64,000 bases of DNA, taken from NCBI GenBank assembly GCA_963742105.1, contig CAVUKN010000003.1, positions 1 to 64,000 of the forward strand, in the 5' to 3' direction. Within the stretch, counting starts at the first letter, position 1. Each line of letters starts with the position of its first letter. This document shows positions 27,375 to 36,701 of the stretch, piece after piece. The translations under genes were made by a program, and so were the position numbers. The notes below the pieces were generated by a model. It saw only the letters and a program-made list of their open reading frames with translations. It was not told the origin of the DNA and ran no database searches. The DNA is from Gp6-AA40 sp963742105 (GTDB lineage: Bacteria; Acidobacteriota; Vicinamibacteria; Vicinamibacterales; UBA2999).

Positions 27375-29786
27375 GCCTGGCCTCCTTGGACGGGGGTCTG
27401 TCGCTGGCCCTGAAGGGCCGCGCTACGGCTATCGCGAAGGCCCTCACCGTTGATGATCCGCCACAGCTTCTCGGGTCGCAGCATCATGTCGATGTGGCCG
27501 ACCCCAAGCGCGTCGGCGGCCGCGGCGACGATCGCCGGCGTCGAGCCGAGCGTCCCGGCTTCACCAACGCCCTTGGCGCCGAGCGGGTTGACCGGTGTGG
27601 GCGTCACCGTCGCGTGCAGCTCGAAAAACGGGAAGTCCGTGGCTCGCGGCAACGCGTAGTCCATGAACGACCCGGTCAACAACTGGCCATCGTCGCCGTA
27701 CACCACCTCTTCGATCATGGCCTGGCCGATGCCTTGAGCCAGCCCGCCGTGGATCTGCCCTTCGACAATCATCGGGTTGATCAGATGGCCGGCGTCGTCG
27801 ACGGCAACCATTTTCAGCAGCGTCGGCTCACCGGTGTCGCGATCGATTTCGAGCATCACGATGTGACACCCGAACGGATACGTGCTGTTGGACGGCTCGA
27901 AGAATGCTTCCTCACTGAGGCCGGGCTCGAGCCCCTCTGGTAGCGGCACTGGAATGTACGCGTATGCGGCCACCTCGGCGAAGGTCTTCGCCGTTGCCGG
28001 CGCCCCTTTCACGCCAACCTTCCCATTCTCGAAGACGATGTCGTCTTCGCTCGCCTCGAGCAGAGCCGCCGCGAACTTCGCCATCTTCGCCTTGGCCTTC
28101 CCGCCGGCCATGTGCAACGCCGTTCCGCCGACAGCCTGGGAGCGGCTGCCGAAGGTACCGATGCCCTGCTTCACCACCGCCGTGTCCCCGTGCAGGATGG
28201 TGACGTGCTCGAGCGGCACGCCGAATTGGTCTGAAAGCATCTGGGCAAACGTGGTCTCGTTACCCTGGCCGTGCGGCGAGACCCCGGTCGTTGCGGTGAT
28301 TCGACCGTCGCGCTCGACAGTCACCTGCGAGTATTCCCACCCCCCACTCGACCGCATGACGAACGACGGTCCCACACCACAGACCTCGACGTACATCGCC
28401 AGGCCAATCCCAACAAAACGGCCCTCCTTGCGGGCAGCATCGCGCTGCCGCTGCATCCCTTCCCAATCCGCAGCCTTCAGCGCCGCATCGAGCGCCTTTT
28501 CGTAGTCACCCGAGTCGTACACCGCGCCCATCTGCGTGTGGAACGGGAACTTGTCTTTGGAAATGAAGTTCCGGCGCCGCACCTCGGCGGGATCCATCTT
28601 CAGCTCGCGGGCCAGCAGGTCCATGCCGCGCTCGATGAAGTAGGTCGCCTCGGGTCGTCCGGCTCCCCGATACGCGTCCGTGGGCGTCTTGTTCGTAAAG
28701 ACTTCCGTCAGCGTCGCGCGAATCGCCGGGAAGTCGTAGGTGGCGTTCGCCATCAGCATGGTCAGCGTGGGGATGACGGCGCTCAGGTAGGTGTTGTAGG
28801 CACCGATGTCGGCGATCAGCCGCAGCCTGACGCCGAGAACCTTGCCGTCCCGCTTCGCCGCCATCTCGAGGTAGCCGATGATGTCGCGACCGTGTGTCGT
28901 GGCGACGAATGCCTCCGATCGATCCTCGATCCACTTCACCGGGATGCCGAGCTGACGTGAGACGGCAGCGGCGACGTACTCTTCAGGATAGATGTTGATT
29001 TTCGCGCCGAAGCCGCCGCCCACCTCCGGCGCGATCGCCCGCACCTGGCTCTCGCCCAGCTCCAGCATCCTGGCGATCATCGTTCGCAGAATGTGCGGGT
29101 TCTGCGTCGACGACCAGATCGTCAGCGTCCCCTTCGAATCTTCCCAGTGCGCGACGACGCCGCGCGGCTCCATCGCGGAGGGCGCCAGACGATGATTGTG
29201 CATGCGCTGCTTGACGATCACCTCCGCATCGGCAAAGGCCTGGTCGATGGCCGAATCGTCGACGTGGTGACCACGAACGCCGGTGCCGCTCGGGATCAAC
29301 GGCACAGATAAGTTGTTGGCGAATTCCGGATGGATGACCGTCGGCTGTCCCGGTCATCGCCTGCTCCGGCTCGACCACGGCCGGAAGCGTCTCGTACGAC
29401 ACGACGATCGCGTCGGCAGCGTCACGGGCAACGTAGCGATCGACCGCCACCACGACCGCGACTGCCTCGCCAACGAAACGGACGATGTCGGCCGCGACAG
29501 CAGGTTGCGGCGGGGTCGTGAACGGCCCGATCGGCAGCGGTTTCAGGAACGTCGCGATCTCGGCGCCGGTGTACACCGCCTCCACGCCGTCCATCGCTTT
29601 GGCGGCACTGACGTCGATCGACGTGATCCGCCCATGCGCGACATCGCTGCGCTTGAACATCAGGTGATGCAGGCCGGCGATCTTCACGTCGTCGACATAC
29701 GTGGCGCCTCCCTGGATGAGGCGTGGATCTTCGCGACGCTTGACGCGTTGACCAATGAGCTTGGGAAGCATCGGGGCGGTCGCCAT
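27371..29786 (-). CDS. coxL: Molybdopterin-binding large subunit, form II CoxL-like, frameshifted
   Basis: Full length would be ~804 aa. The N-terminus is LIGQRVKRREDPRLIQGGATYVDD; the Mo-binding region has GGGFGAKI, the active-site loop AYRGAGRP and the C-terminal GAKGVGEAGT. AYRGAGR is the form II signature; true CO dehydrogenases (form I) have AYxCSFR. Substrate is therefore uncertain: CO at low rate, aldehyde or another hydroxylation substrate. A single extra base near 29353 breaks the frame between LPAVVEPEQAMTG and the continuation TVIHPEFANNLSVP, probably a sequencing indel because both halves are otherwise perfect. ATG at 29786, 3 bp after coxS. Confidence 0.82.
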
Positions 29787-29789
29787 GGC

Positions 29790-30284
29790 CTACTTCCTCC
29801 CCGCCGTGAGATCCAGAGAACCACCGCCGGCGTTCGCCGCATGCTGAATGGCGTTGACGATGTGCTGGTAGCCCGTGCAGCGGCAGAAGTTGCCGGAAAT
29901 CCCTTCGCGGATCTGCTTCTCGGTCGGCGCGGGCGTGTCGGCGAGCAGATTGGCGGCGCACATGATCATGCCCGGGGTGCAATAGCCGCACTGCAGTCCG
30001 TGCTCTTCCCAGAAACCCTCCTGCAGCGGGTGCAGCGCGCCGTCCCTGGCCATGCCTTCGATGGTGGTGACCCTGAGCCCGTCCGCCTGGACGGCGAACA
30101 TGGTGCACGACTTGACCGCGCGATCGTCGACGAGCACGGTGCATGCGCCGCATTGGCTCGTGTCGCAGCCGACGTGTGTGCCCGTCAGGTTCAACTGTTC
30201 GCGCAGGAAATGCACCAGCAGGGTGCGTGGCTCGACGTGCGCTTTGCGCACCCGTCCGTTTACGGTCACCGATATGTGTGTCAT
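29790..30284 (-). CDS. coxS: [2Fe-2S] subunit of xanthine dehydrogenase/CO dehydrogenase family
   Basis: A 164-aa small subunit. The plant-type ferredoxin cluster is bound by CDTSQCGAC and a later Cys in KSCTMFA; the second cluster by CGYCTPGM and CRCTG. It carries electrons from the Mo site of CoxL to the FAD of CoxM. First gene of the minus-strand operon S-L-M. ATG at 30284. Confidence 0.9.
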   Translation of the reverse strand: MTHISVTVNGRVRKAHVEPRTLLVHFLREQLNLTGTHVGCDTSQCGACTVLVDDRAVKSCTMFAVQADGLRVTTIEGMARDGALHPLQEGFWEEHGLQCGYCTPGMIMCAANLLADTPAPTEKQIREGISGNFCRCTGYQHIVNAIQHAANAGGGSLDLTAGRK

Positions 30285-30426
30285 GAACGCCTCGTGAAGA
30301 GGGCAATCCTATCGGGCGCGAAACGGAACGTCAAAGAACACTGGTCGGCGGGCCGCCTACCCCCTCCCGTCTGCTGCGGCGACGCTGGCCACGCGCGTCC
30401 GGTTCCGACGGACAATGGTGGGTCGG

Positions 30427-33093
30427 ATGTCCTGGAACCCGGGCGACTACCTCACTCATCGCTTCAATCCTGACCTCGGAATCGGCCGCATCAAGTCGGT
30501 CGAATTGCGCGCGCTCGTCGTCGAATTTCCACGGCCAGGGACGACGCTACGGCTGGCGAAAACGACGGACGCGCTCGTTCCGATCGATCTCAGCCCCGGC
30601 CGGCCAGTGCGGGTCGTCGACACAAAGGAAGAGACGACGATTGCGGAACGACGACCGGACGGAATGCTCCGGCTGGCGAACGGAAAAACACTGCCAGCGG
30701 GCGCGTTGTGGCCAATAGCCCTCGAAGGCGCCTTGCTCGAACGCCTGGGACTGGGCGATCTCGACAGCGTCGACGATTTCATGACTCGGCTGGACTGGCT
30801 GCACCTGCTCGCCGTTCGCGAAGCCGACGGGCTGGGGTCGTTTCTCGGTGGGCGTGTGCGCCTGTTTCCGCACCAGCTGTACGTGGCCGAGCGCGCGACC
30901 GCTGTGGATCCGGTTCGATGGCTGCTTGCCGATGAAGTCGGCCTGGGCAAGACGATCGAAGCGGCGCTGATTCTGAATCGGCTGGTGCACACCCGCAACA
31001 TCGAACGCTGCCTCGTCGTCGTTCCCGACGCGCTGACCGTGCAATGGCTTGGAGAACTGTGGCGCAAGTACCACCAGGTGTTCACCCTGCTCGACGCGCC
31101 GAGGCTCGCGGACGTCGAGCGGGACTTCGGCGCGAACTTCAATCCGTTCGAACTGCATCGCCGATCGGTCATCGCGCTGGAGATGCTCGTCGAGCGACCG
31201 CACCTCACCGCCCAGGCGACGGCGGCCGGTATCGATCTGCTCGTCGTGGACGAAGCGCAACGGTTGCGACGGCCACCGGGTCACCCGGGCGAACCATCCT
31301 GGCGTGCAATCGCGCCGATCGCGGCATTGGGACGACACGTCCTTCTGTTGAGCGCGACGCCTCTCGAAGACGACGCGTTCGGATTCTTCCGACTGCTTCA
31401 GCTGCTGCGGCCCGGCGATTTTCCGGAAGATCTCAGCCTGGAAGAACGCCTCGCGACCGGCGAGCCGCTACCGCCCTGCACGAGCGCGACACGCCGAGTG
31501 GACATCGGCGGTCTTCCGCCTCGCGTGGGCATTCCGATCGACCTCGACGTGCGCGGTGGCTGGCCATTGCGAGCGCAGCTCGAGGACGACCTGCGTCAAG
31601 ACTCCTCAGGCCGAGGGTCGCACAGCACGACCGGCAATGCCGCCGTAGGCCGGGCGTCGCGAAGCACGCCCGGCAATCCGGCGTCGCGAAGCAGGCCCGG
31701 CAATCCGGCATCGCGCAGCATGCCCAGCAGGCCAGCGCAAGACGCGCCCAGCAATCCCGTCGCGCGTCGAACGCAGGCCGACCGAATTCGCCGGCTGTTG
31801 TCATCGGGCGCCGCGCTCCGTCCCATGCTGCCGGTCGAGGACCCCTTGCGCCGCCAGCTCGATTCGCTCGATGCGTCGGACCCACGGCTCCTCTGGCTGC
31901 TGTCGCAGGTGCGACGCTGGCGCGATGCGGGCGAGAAAACGCTGGTCTTCGTCGCGCACCGCGAGACGCTGGAGATGCTGCGGAACGCATTGAACGATCG
32001 GGCGCAAATCACGAGCGGCGTGTTCCATGAGGACCTGTCGCCGGCGCGACGCGACACCGAAGTGGCGCGCTTTCGCGCCGCGGATGGACCCAGCCTGCTC
32101 GTCTCCACTGAATGCGGTGGAGAGGGCCGCAACTTCGAGTTCTGCCAGCGCCTGGTCCTGTGGGATCTGCCGTGGAAGCCGTCGCTCGTCGAGCAGCGCA
32201 TCGGCCGCCTCGATCGGATTGGACGGCAGATCCCGGTCGACATCGTCTACTTCAAGCCGCCAGCCGGGATCGGTCGTGTCGTCGTCGAGCTGTTCGAGAA
32301 ACTCGGACTGTTTCGCGAACCGATGGCCGGCGTCGAACCACAGCTCGCACCACTCGAGGGAGCCCTCGAGGACGTCGCGCTCGAGCCGGACGGCTCCATC
32401 TCGCCGGAGCGGTTGGACGCGCTGGTCGCCCACGCGCGAGCCGCGCGGAGCCGGATCCGCGAAGCCGCCTACCAGCAGCTGCATCGCGACCCGTATCGCT
32501 CCGATCAGGCTCCGGGCATCCTGGCACGGATCCCACCTGACCTCGAGGCATTGAACGAGCGAGTCGTGACCAGTGTCTGCGCTCGCCTCGGGTTCGGCAT
32601 TGAGCGGCCGCGGGGACGACGTCGATACGCGTTCGAGTTCGGCAACGAAGCCCTCGTAGACAGCCTGCCCGGCGTCCCCGGCGGATCCACGTTCGTGGGC
32701 ACGTTTGATCGGGAGACAGCGGTCGAAAACGAGCTGATCGATTTCTTCGCCTCGGGTCATCCGCTGGTTGAAGGAATCTTCGCGTATCTGGACGAAAGCT
32801 CCCTCGGGCGCGTGACGCGGTTCGGGCTGGAAGTCGGCAGGGAACGCGACGAGGGTCTGATCGCGATTTACAAAGAGGGTCGCGGGTTCGACGTGCTCGC
32901 GCTCGACAGCACCGCTCGCGAACGGCCCGAGTGGGCCGCGGCGTTCCGGCGGCGGCCGCTGCCGCTCCGCGCGGTGGGAACACCGGACGAGCGACAGTGG
33001 AGGGAGCTGGCACGCCGGCTCGCAGCGCACCTGGACCCATCGCGGCGATTGCACGCGGTGGCGTCGATCGTCGTCGGGCCGACTCCCGGATAG
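30427..33093 (+). CDS. RapA-like SNF2 helicase with REP-derived insertion
   Basis: An 888-aa SWI2/SNF2 ATPase resembling RNA-polymerase-associated RapA. It has an N-terminal Tudor-like region (RFNPDLGIGRI), Walker A in DEVGLGKTIEAA, DEAQ box in LLVVDEAQRLR, LLSATP, helicase lobe 2 (TLVFVAHRE, LVSTECGGEGRNFE, QRIGRLDRIGRQ) and a RapA_C-like C-terminus. RapA recycles stalled RNA polymerase. Between the two lobes, residues around 397-440 are a low-complexity insert (GNPASRS repeats) encoded by the repeat at 31610-31750. ATG at 30427 (MSWNPGDYL); an in-frame ATG at 30415 is also possible. Confidence 0.82.
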   Translation: MSWNPGDYLTHRFNPDLGIGRIKSVELRALVVEFPRPGTTLRLAKTTDALVPIDLSPGRPVRVVDTKEETTIAERRPDGMLRLANGKTLPAGALWPIALEGALLERLGLGDLDSVDDFMTRLDWLHLLAVREADGLGSFLGGRVRLFPHQLYVAERATAVDPVRWLLADEVGLGKTIEAALILNRLVHTRNIERCLVVVPDALTVQWLGELWRKYHQVFTLLDAPRLADVERDFGANFNPFELHRRSVIALEMLVERPHLTAQATAAGIDLLVVDEAQRLRRPPGHPGEPSWRAIAPIAALGRHVLLLSATPLEDDAFGFFRLLQLLRPGDFPEDLSLEERLATGEPLPPCTSATRRVDIGGLPPRVGIPIDLDVRGGWPLRAQLEDDLRQDSSGRGSHSTTGNAAVGRASRSTPGNPASRSRPGNPASRSMPSRPAQDAPSNPVARRTQADRIRRLLSSGAALRPMLPVEDPLRRQLDSLDASDPRLLWLLSQVRRWRDAGEKTLVFVAHRETLEMLRNALNDRAQITSGVFHEDLSPARRDTEVARFRAADGPSLLVSTECGGEGRNFEFCQRLVLWDLPWKPSLVEQRIGRLDRIGRQIPVDIVYFKPPAGIGRVVVELFEKLGLFREPMAGVEPQLAPLEGALEDVALEPDGSISPERLDALVAHARAARSRIREAAYQQLHRDPYRSDQAPGILARIPPDLEALNERVVTSVCARLGFGIERPRGRRRYAFEFGNEALVDSLPGVPGGSTFVGTFDRETAVENELIDFFASGHPLVEGIFAYLDESSLGRVTRFGLEVGRERDEGLIAIYKEGRGFDVLALDSTARERPEWAAAFRRRPLPLRAVGTPDERQWRELARRLAAHLDPSRRLHAVASIVVGPTPG
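31610..31750 (+). repeat. 27-bp tandem REP-like insert inside the rapA-like gene
   Basis: About four 27-bp units encode ASRSxPGNP-like repeats. Perfect arms CCGGGCGT and ACGCCCGG flank an 8-nt loop (about 31650-31673). The complement of 31645-31665 matches the intergenic sequence 36541-36561 at 20 of 21 bases. The insert length keeps the helicase frame. Confidence 0.85.
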
Positions 33094-33304
33094 CGGGCCG
33101 ACCAATTGAACGGGCCGTTCTGATCCGGTGTGCGCGCCAGTACGCGATCGCGAATCCGTCTGGCACTCCGGAAAACCGCCTTGATCCGCGCCCCTCAGCT
33201 CCGCCGCCGACGAGGCCGCTGGGCCAAAACACTTCCCACGGTTTTCCTCCGGCCAGACGGACTCACACTGCCGTCCCGAGCCCGTCACGAGCACCACGCG
33301 AAGG

Positions 33305-33405
33305 CAAAAACATATCGGCTACCAGCTACTGGCTACCGGCTACAGGCCACGCGCTACCGGCTACCGGCTACCGGCTAGTGGCTACTGTCGCGCTACCGGT
33401 GATAC
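33305..33405. repeat. CGGCTACC-word array
   Basis: The 375-bp gap after the rapA-like gene (33094-33467) contains no gene; its second half repeats CGGCTAC/CGGCTACCGG words at least nine times with minor variants (about 33315-33400). The word is partly self-complementary, so multiple hairpins are possible. It lies upstream of ada. Confidence 0.7.
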
Positions 33406-33467
33406 CGCGCTGATCCCGAATTCCATGTCAATTTCGCGGTGGAGGCGCCTGACCGGGGTAGGTTAAC

Positions 33468-34640
33468 GTGCTCTTCGTGACCACGGTTCACGCCGACAGA
33501 CCGCTGCCGCCCGAGGCCGAGATGCGCCGGGCCTTCTTCGCGAAGGATGCGTCCTACGACGGCCTGTTCGTCACCGGCGTGTCCACGACCGGCATCTTCT
33601 GCCGCCCGTCGTGCACGGCGCGCAAGCCGCGCCCGGAGAACGTCCGGTTCTTCCCAGGCGTTCGCGAAGCGATGTTCGCCGGTTTCCGCCCCTGCCGCCG
33701 GTGCGATCCGCTGAGGGCGAGCGGCCAGGAACCGGAATGGGTGCGACGGCTGCTCGCACAGGTGGATCGGGAACCAGAGCGCCGGCTGCACGATGGTGAC
33801 TTGCGGGCGCTCGGACTGCATCCGGCGCAGGTTCGCCGGTATTTCAGCGCGCATTACAAGATGACGTTCCATGCATTTGTCCGCGCCAGGCGGCTCGGTG
33901 GTGCGCTGCACCAGCTGCGTCGTGGCGCGCGATTGGACGAGGTCGTGATGGATACAGGATTCGAATCGCACAGCGGCTTTCGCGACGCCTTCACCCGGAC
34001 GTTCGGCGAGGCGCCAGGCCGCGCCCGCAACGAGGACTGCATCGTGATCGGGTGGATTGAGAGCCCGCTCGGTCCTTTGCTCACGGGCGCAACCCGCGAC
34101 GGAATCTGCCTGCTCGAGTTCACCGACCGACGAAAGCTCGAGGCACAGATCGACACGATGCGACGACGGTTCAAGTGCGCGGTGGTGCCGGGCGACAACC
34201 CACATCTGGCACTGCTGCGCCGCGAACTGGACGACTACTTTTCCGGCCACCTCAAGGAGTTCACGGTTTCGATCGTGGCTCCTGGTACACCGTTCCAGGA
34301 AAAGGTGTGGTCTGCGTTGCTGACGATTCCCTACGGGCAGACGCTGTCGTATGAGGACCTGGCGCGGACGGTGGGGACACCGGGCGCGCAGCGCGCGGTC
34401 GGGACAGCCAACGGGATGAACCGCATCGCGATCGTGATCCCTTGTCACCGCGTGGTGAACAAGAACGGAAAGCTCGGGGGCTATGGCGGACTGCTGTGGC
34501 GCAAGGAAGCATTGCTCCACCTGGAGCAGGGTCTGCCGTTCGGAACTGGCTCGCTAGCCATCGGTGAGGATCGTGCCGTGCGGCCAGAGCTCGACCCGGA
34601 CGGTCAGCGTCGTCGTGTCGATGCGCGCCCGCTCCGGTAA
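33468..34640 (+). CDS. ada: Ada: methylphosphotriester/O6-methylguanine DNA repair protein and regulator
   Basis: 390 aa. The N-terminal Ada zinc domain has FCRPSCTARKP and CRRCDP (four Cys; the methyl-accepting one senses methylphosphotriesters). An AraC-type helix-turn-helix follows (FHAFVRARRL, DTGFESHSGFRDAF), then the methyltransferase domain with the acceptor Cys in IVIPCHRVV. Ada repairs alkylated DNA and, once methylated, activates its regulon. The last ~30 residues (after LPFGTGSL) are not conserved and overlap the convergent receiver gene by 87 bp. Start GTG at 33468 or 33477; a GGTAGG sequence before 33468 favours the former. Confidence 0.88.
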   Translation: MLFVTTVHADRPLPPEAEMRRAFFAKDASYDGLFVTGVSTTGIFCRPSCTARKPRPENVRFFPGVREAMFAGFRPCRRCDPLRASGQEPEWVRRLLAQVDREPERRLHDGDLRALGLHPAQVRRYFSAHYKMTFHAFVRARRLGGALHQLRRGARLDEVVMDTGFESHSGFRDAFTRTFGEAPGRARNEDCIVIGWIESPLGPLLTGATRDGICLLEFTDRRKLEAQIDTMRRRFKCAVVPGDNPHLALLRRELDDYFSGHLKEFTVSIVAPGTPFQEKVWSALLTIPYGQTLSYEDLARTVGTPGAQRAVGTANGMNRIAIVIPCHRVVNKNGKLGGYGGLLWRKEALLHLEQGLPFGTGSLAIGEDRAVRPELDPDGQRRRVDARPLR

Positions 34641-34961
34641 TGCGAGCGCCTTCAAGGCCCCGATCACGGCGTACATCTCCAGCGGCTTGGTCAGCGTCAC
34701 AGTCGCAATGGCGCTGAGCGGCGAGTCCTGCTCTTCCAGCCACGCGAACAGTTCGTTTCCGTCGCCGTCGCGCACTTCCCCGCCTGAAAAGACGACGACG
34801 GGCAGCCACTCCGGCTCGGCAGAAGCGAGGAGATCACGCGCCTCCGCGAGCGTGCTGACCGGACGCACGGCATTGACCAGGCCGATGCGCTTGACCATCG
34901 TCACAAACGCCTGCACGTCGGCGTAGCTGTCATCAACAAGAAGGAATTGTGGCAGCGGCAC
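34554..34961 (-). CDS. Degenerate response-regulator receiver protein
   Basis: A 135-aa stand-alone receiver-like fold: FLLVDDSYADVQAF gives the acidic pair, and TVTLTKPLEMYAV holds the conserved Thr/Lys region. At the phospho-acceptor position the usual LLDLxLP is replaced by VVVFSGGEV, so there is no Asp to phosphorylate; it is probably a pseudo-receiver. No histidine kinase is nearby. GTG start at 34961 overlaps the region upstream of the divergent small gene. Confidence 0.6.
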   Translation of the reverse strand: MPLPQFLLVDDSYADVQAFVTMVKRIGLVNAVRPVSTLAEARDLLASAEPEWLPVVVFSGGEVRDGDGNELFAWLEEQDSPLSAIATVTLTKPLEMYAVIGALKALALPERARIDTTTLTVRVELWPHGTILTDG

Positions 34962-34981
34962 GAGTGCATAATACGCTCGCG

Positions 34982-35215
34982 ATGACGGCGGATGCTCGCG
35001 AACCGGTGGCAGTCTTATGGCAGCTTGCCTGGGACGACAGCGTCCTGGCGTGCAGCGTCTATCGCGACGCCGGGGGTTTTGAAATGCGGGTGGAGTCGAA
35101 CGGCATCGTCGTCACCGAGGAACGGTGCGACCTGCAGCCGAGGACCATCGCGCGCGCGCACGCACTGCGGAGCTCACTGCTCCGCCGCGGGTGGCACGAT
35201 CCGACTACGATTTGA
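34982..35215 (+). CDS. Hypothetical protein (77 aa)
   Basis: ATG at 34982; MTADAREPVAVLWQLAWDD, a predicted beta strand-rich middle (GGFEMRVESNGIVVTEE) and a basic C-terminal helix. No family recognised. It starts divergently and almost back-to-back with the pseudo-receiver gene, so the two probably share a control region of only ~20 bp. Confidence 0.5.
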   Translation: MTADAREPVAVLWQLAWDDSVLACSVYRDAGGFEMRVESNGIVVTEERCDLQPRTIARAHALRSSLLRRGWHDPTTI

Positions 35216-35305
35216 ACTTCCCGGACGGACTCGCAACGGCGTCTGGCGCGGTGTCACCGAGCACCATCCCCGGTGACATACCAGTTCCGACGCCCCGGGC
35301 AGACT

Positions 35306-35713
35306 TCACCGACGAGCCGCTCGGTGTTCGTTGCGCAGGTTGTGGAACGCCAGATAGGACCGGAACCCAGCGGTTGCCCACAACCCGGCCATGGCTAAAC
35401 GCGGGTGCTTCGGACCGACGACGACGTTCCACGCCGTGATCCCGGCGACATCCATCAGCGCTCCCATTCCGACCATCTTTCCGGGCGAGTCGTACCACGG
35501 CTTGAGAAGCGGATTCGTTTCACGAACCTGGTAGTTCGTGATCGCGTGGTAGGTAGTCACCCAGTCTGCGGCCGCGGCAGCGCCCGCGGCAATTGTCGGA
35601 ATGCGCAGGCTCGGCTGCGGAACAATCTCGTGCTGCGCTCGTGCGACAGAGGGACACAGACAGACGACCAGCAGCGCCGCTGCCAGCCGGCATCGCCCGC
35701 CGGATGTAGGCAT
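35306..35713 (-). CDS. Hypothetical exported/membrane protein (135 aa)
   Basis: A signal peptide (LAAALLVVCLCPSVARAQ) is followed by hydrophobic stretches (IPTIAAGAAAAADWVTTYHA, MVGMGALMDVAGITAWNVVV) and a basic C-terminus (NEHRAARR). ETNPLLKP recalls DUF5658-like small membrane proteins, but the match is weak. It stands alone between the small hypothetical gene and the pirin gene. Confidence 0.5.
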   Translation of the reverse strand: MPTSGGRCRLAAALLVVCLCPSVARAQHEIVPQPSLRIPTIAAGAAAAADWVTTYHAITNYQVRETNPLLKPWYDSPGKMVGMGALMDVAGITAWNVVVGPKHPRLAMAGLWATAGFRSYLAFHNLRNEHRAARR

Positions 35714-35809
35714 GCGCGGGTTATCGGCACATCGACGCGCGACATTGATGCGCGATGCAATACCGTGCCGTGCTGATCACATGGCAAGCGAGAATACCCG
35801 CCCCGGCAT

Positions 35810-36508
35810 TCACCCCAGATCGAACAGCAGTATTTCGGCGTCCTCGGTGGCGACGATATCGAGCGCGGCTTCGTCGCTGATCGCAGCGCCGTCACCCTGC
35901 TGCAGCGCCTCGCCATTCAGCGTCAGCGCGCCGCGCGCCACCTGCAACCAGGCGTGACGACCCGGTCGCAGCTCGAACCGCGCGCCCACGCCCCGAGCGA
36001 ACAGTCCCGCATAGAGATCGGCATCCTGATGGACGGTGATGGCTCCGTCGCGACCATCGCGCGACGCGATCAGCCGCAGCCTGCCGCGCTTCTCCTCGGG
36101 CTCGAATCGCTTCTGTTCGTAACCTGGCTCGAGGCCGCGTCGTTCCGGCAGCAGCCAAATCTGCAGGAAGTGAACTGGACCGGTAGACGAGGGGTTCGAC
36201 TCGCTGTGCCGGACGCCGGTGCCCGCGGACATCCGCTGCACGTCGCCGACGGTAATCGTCGACCCGGTGCCCATGCTGTCGCGGTGTGCGAGCGAGCCTT
36301 CCAGCACGTAGGAGATGATCTCCATGTCGCGATGCTGGTGCGTGCCGAACCCGTGGCCCGGCTGCACCCGATCCTCGTTGATGACGCGCAGCGCACGAAA
36401 GCCCATGTGCGCCTCGTCGTAGTAGTCGCCAAACGAGAAGGTGTGCCGGCTGTCCAGCCATCCGTGATCGGCCTGGCCGCGCTCAGTTGCTGGTCGTCGT
36501 GTGATCAT
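35810..36508 (-). CDS. Pirin family protein (YhhW-like)
   Basis: A complete 232-aa bicupin. The N-terminal cupin has metal-binding residues in GTHQHRDMEI and GVRHSE, with HMGFRALRVINEDRV and the typical LQIWLLP. The C-terminal cupin is degenerate. E. coli YhhW oxidises quercetin; physiological substrates in most bacteria are unknown. Start ATG at 36508. It is divergent from namZ across ~190 bp that hold a REP element and an inverted word array. Confidence 0.88.
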   Translation of the reverse strand: MITRRPATERGQADHGWLDSRHTFSFGDYYDEAHMGFRALRVINEDRVQPGHGFGTHQHRDMEIISYVLEGSLAHRDSMGTGSTITVGDVQRMSAGTGVRHSESNPSSTGPVHFLQIWLLPERRGLEPGYEQKRFEPEEKRGRLRLIASRDGRDGAITVHQDADLYAGLFARGVGARFELRPGRHAWLQVARGALTLNGEALQQGDGAAISDEAALDIVATEDAEILLFDLG

Positions 36509-36520
36509 CGACTGTATCTC

Positions 36521-36562
36521 CGCGCTGGTCCAGCCGGACTGCTTCGCGAGGCCCGGCCTACA
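36521..36562 (+). repeat. Extragenic REP-like element (family B)
   Basis: Contains GCTTCGCGAGGCCCGGCCTA at 36541-36560, the same sequence found (as complement) inside the rapA-like gene and, with an internal deletion, inside the addB-like gene. This copy is between genes and probably represents the free form of the element. Confidence 0.7.
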
Positions 36563-36573
36563 CTAGAGGGAAC

Positions 36574-36672
36574 AGGTGTCAATTCCCAACTCCCAACAGG
36601 CCAACTCCCAACGCTTACCGCCGCCCGTATTGGGAGTTGGGAATGGGCATGGCGAAGCCGGTTGGGAGTTAT
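36574..36672. repeat. Inverted CCAACTCCCAA word array
   Basis: The left arm repeats CCCAACTCCCAA words; the right arm carries TTGGGAGTTGGGAA and GGTTGGGAGTT, the complement. A long hairpin is possible in the leader region of namZ. The same word occurs at 62788-62825. Confidence 0.72.
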
Positions 36673-36701
36673 CTCTGCTTTCAGCATCTCCAGAGAGCCG
36701 T

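Noticed and set aside
27371..30284. Bona fide aerobic CO dehydrogenase
   Set aside because: The active-site loop is AYRGAGR (form II), not the form I AYxCSFR, so CO as main substrate is not supported.
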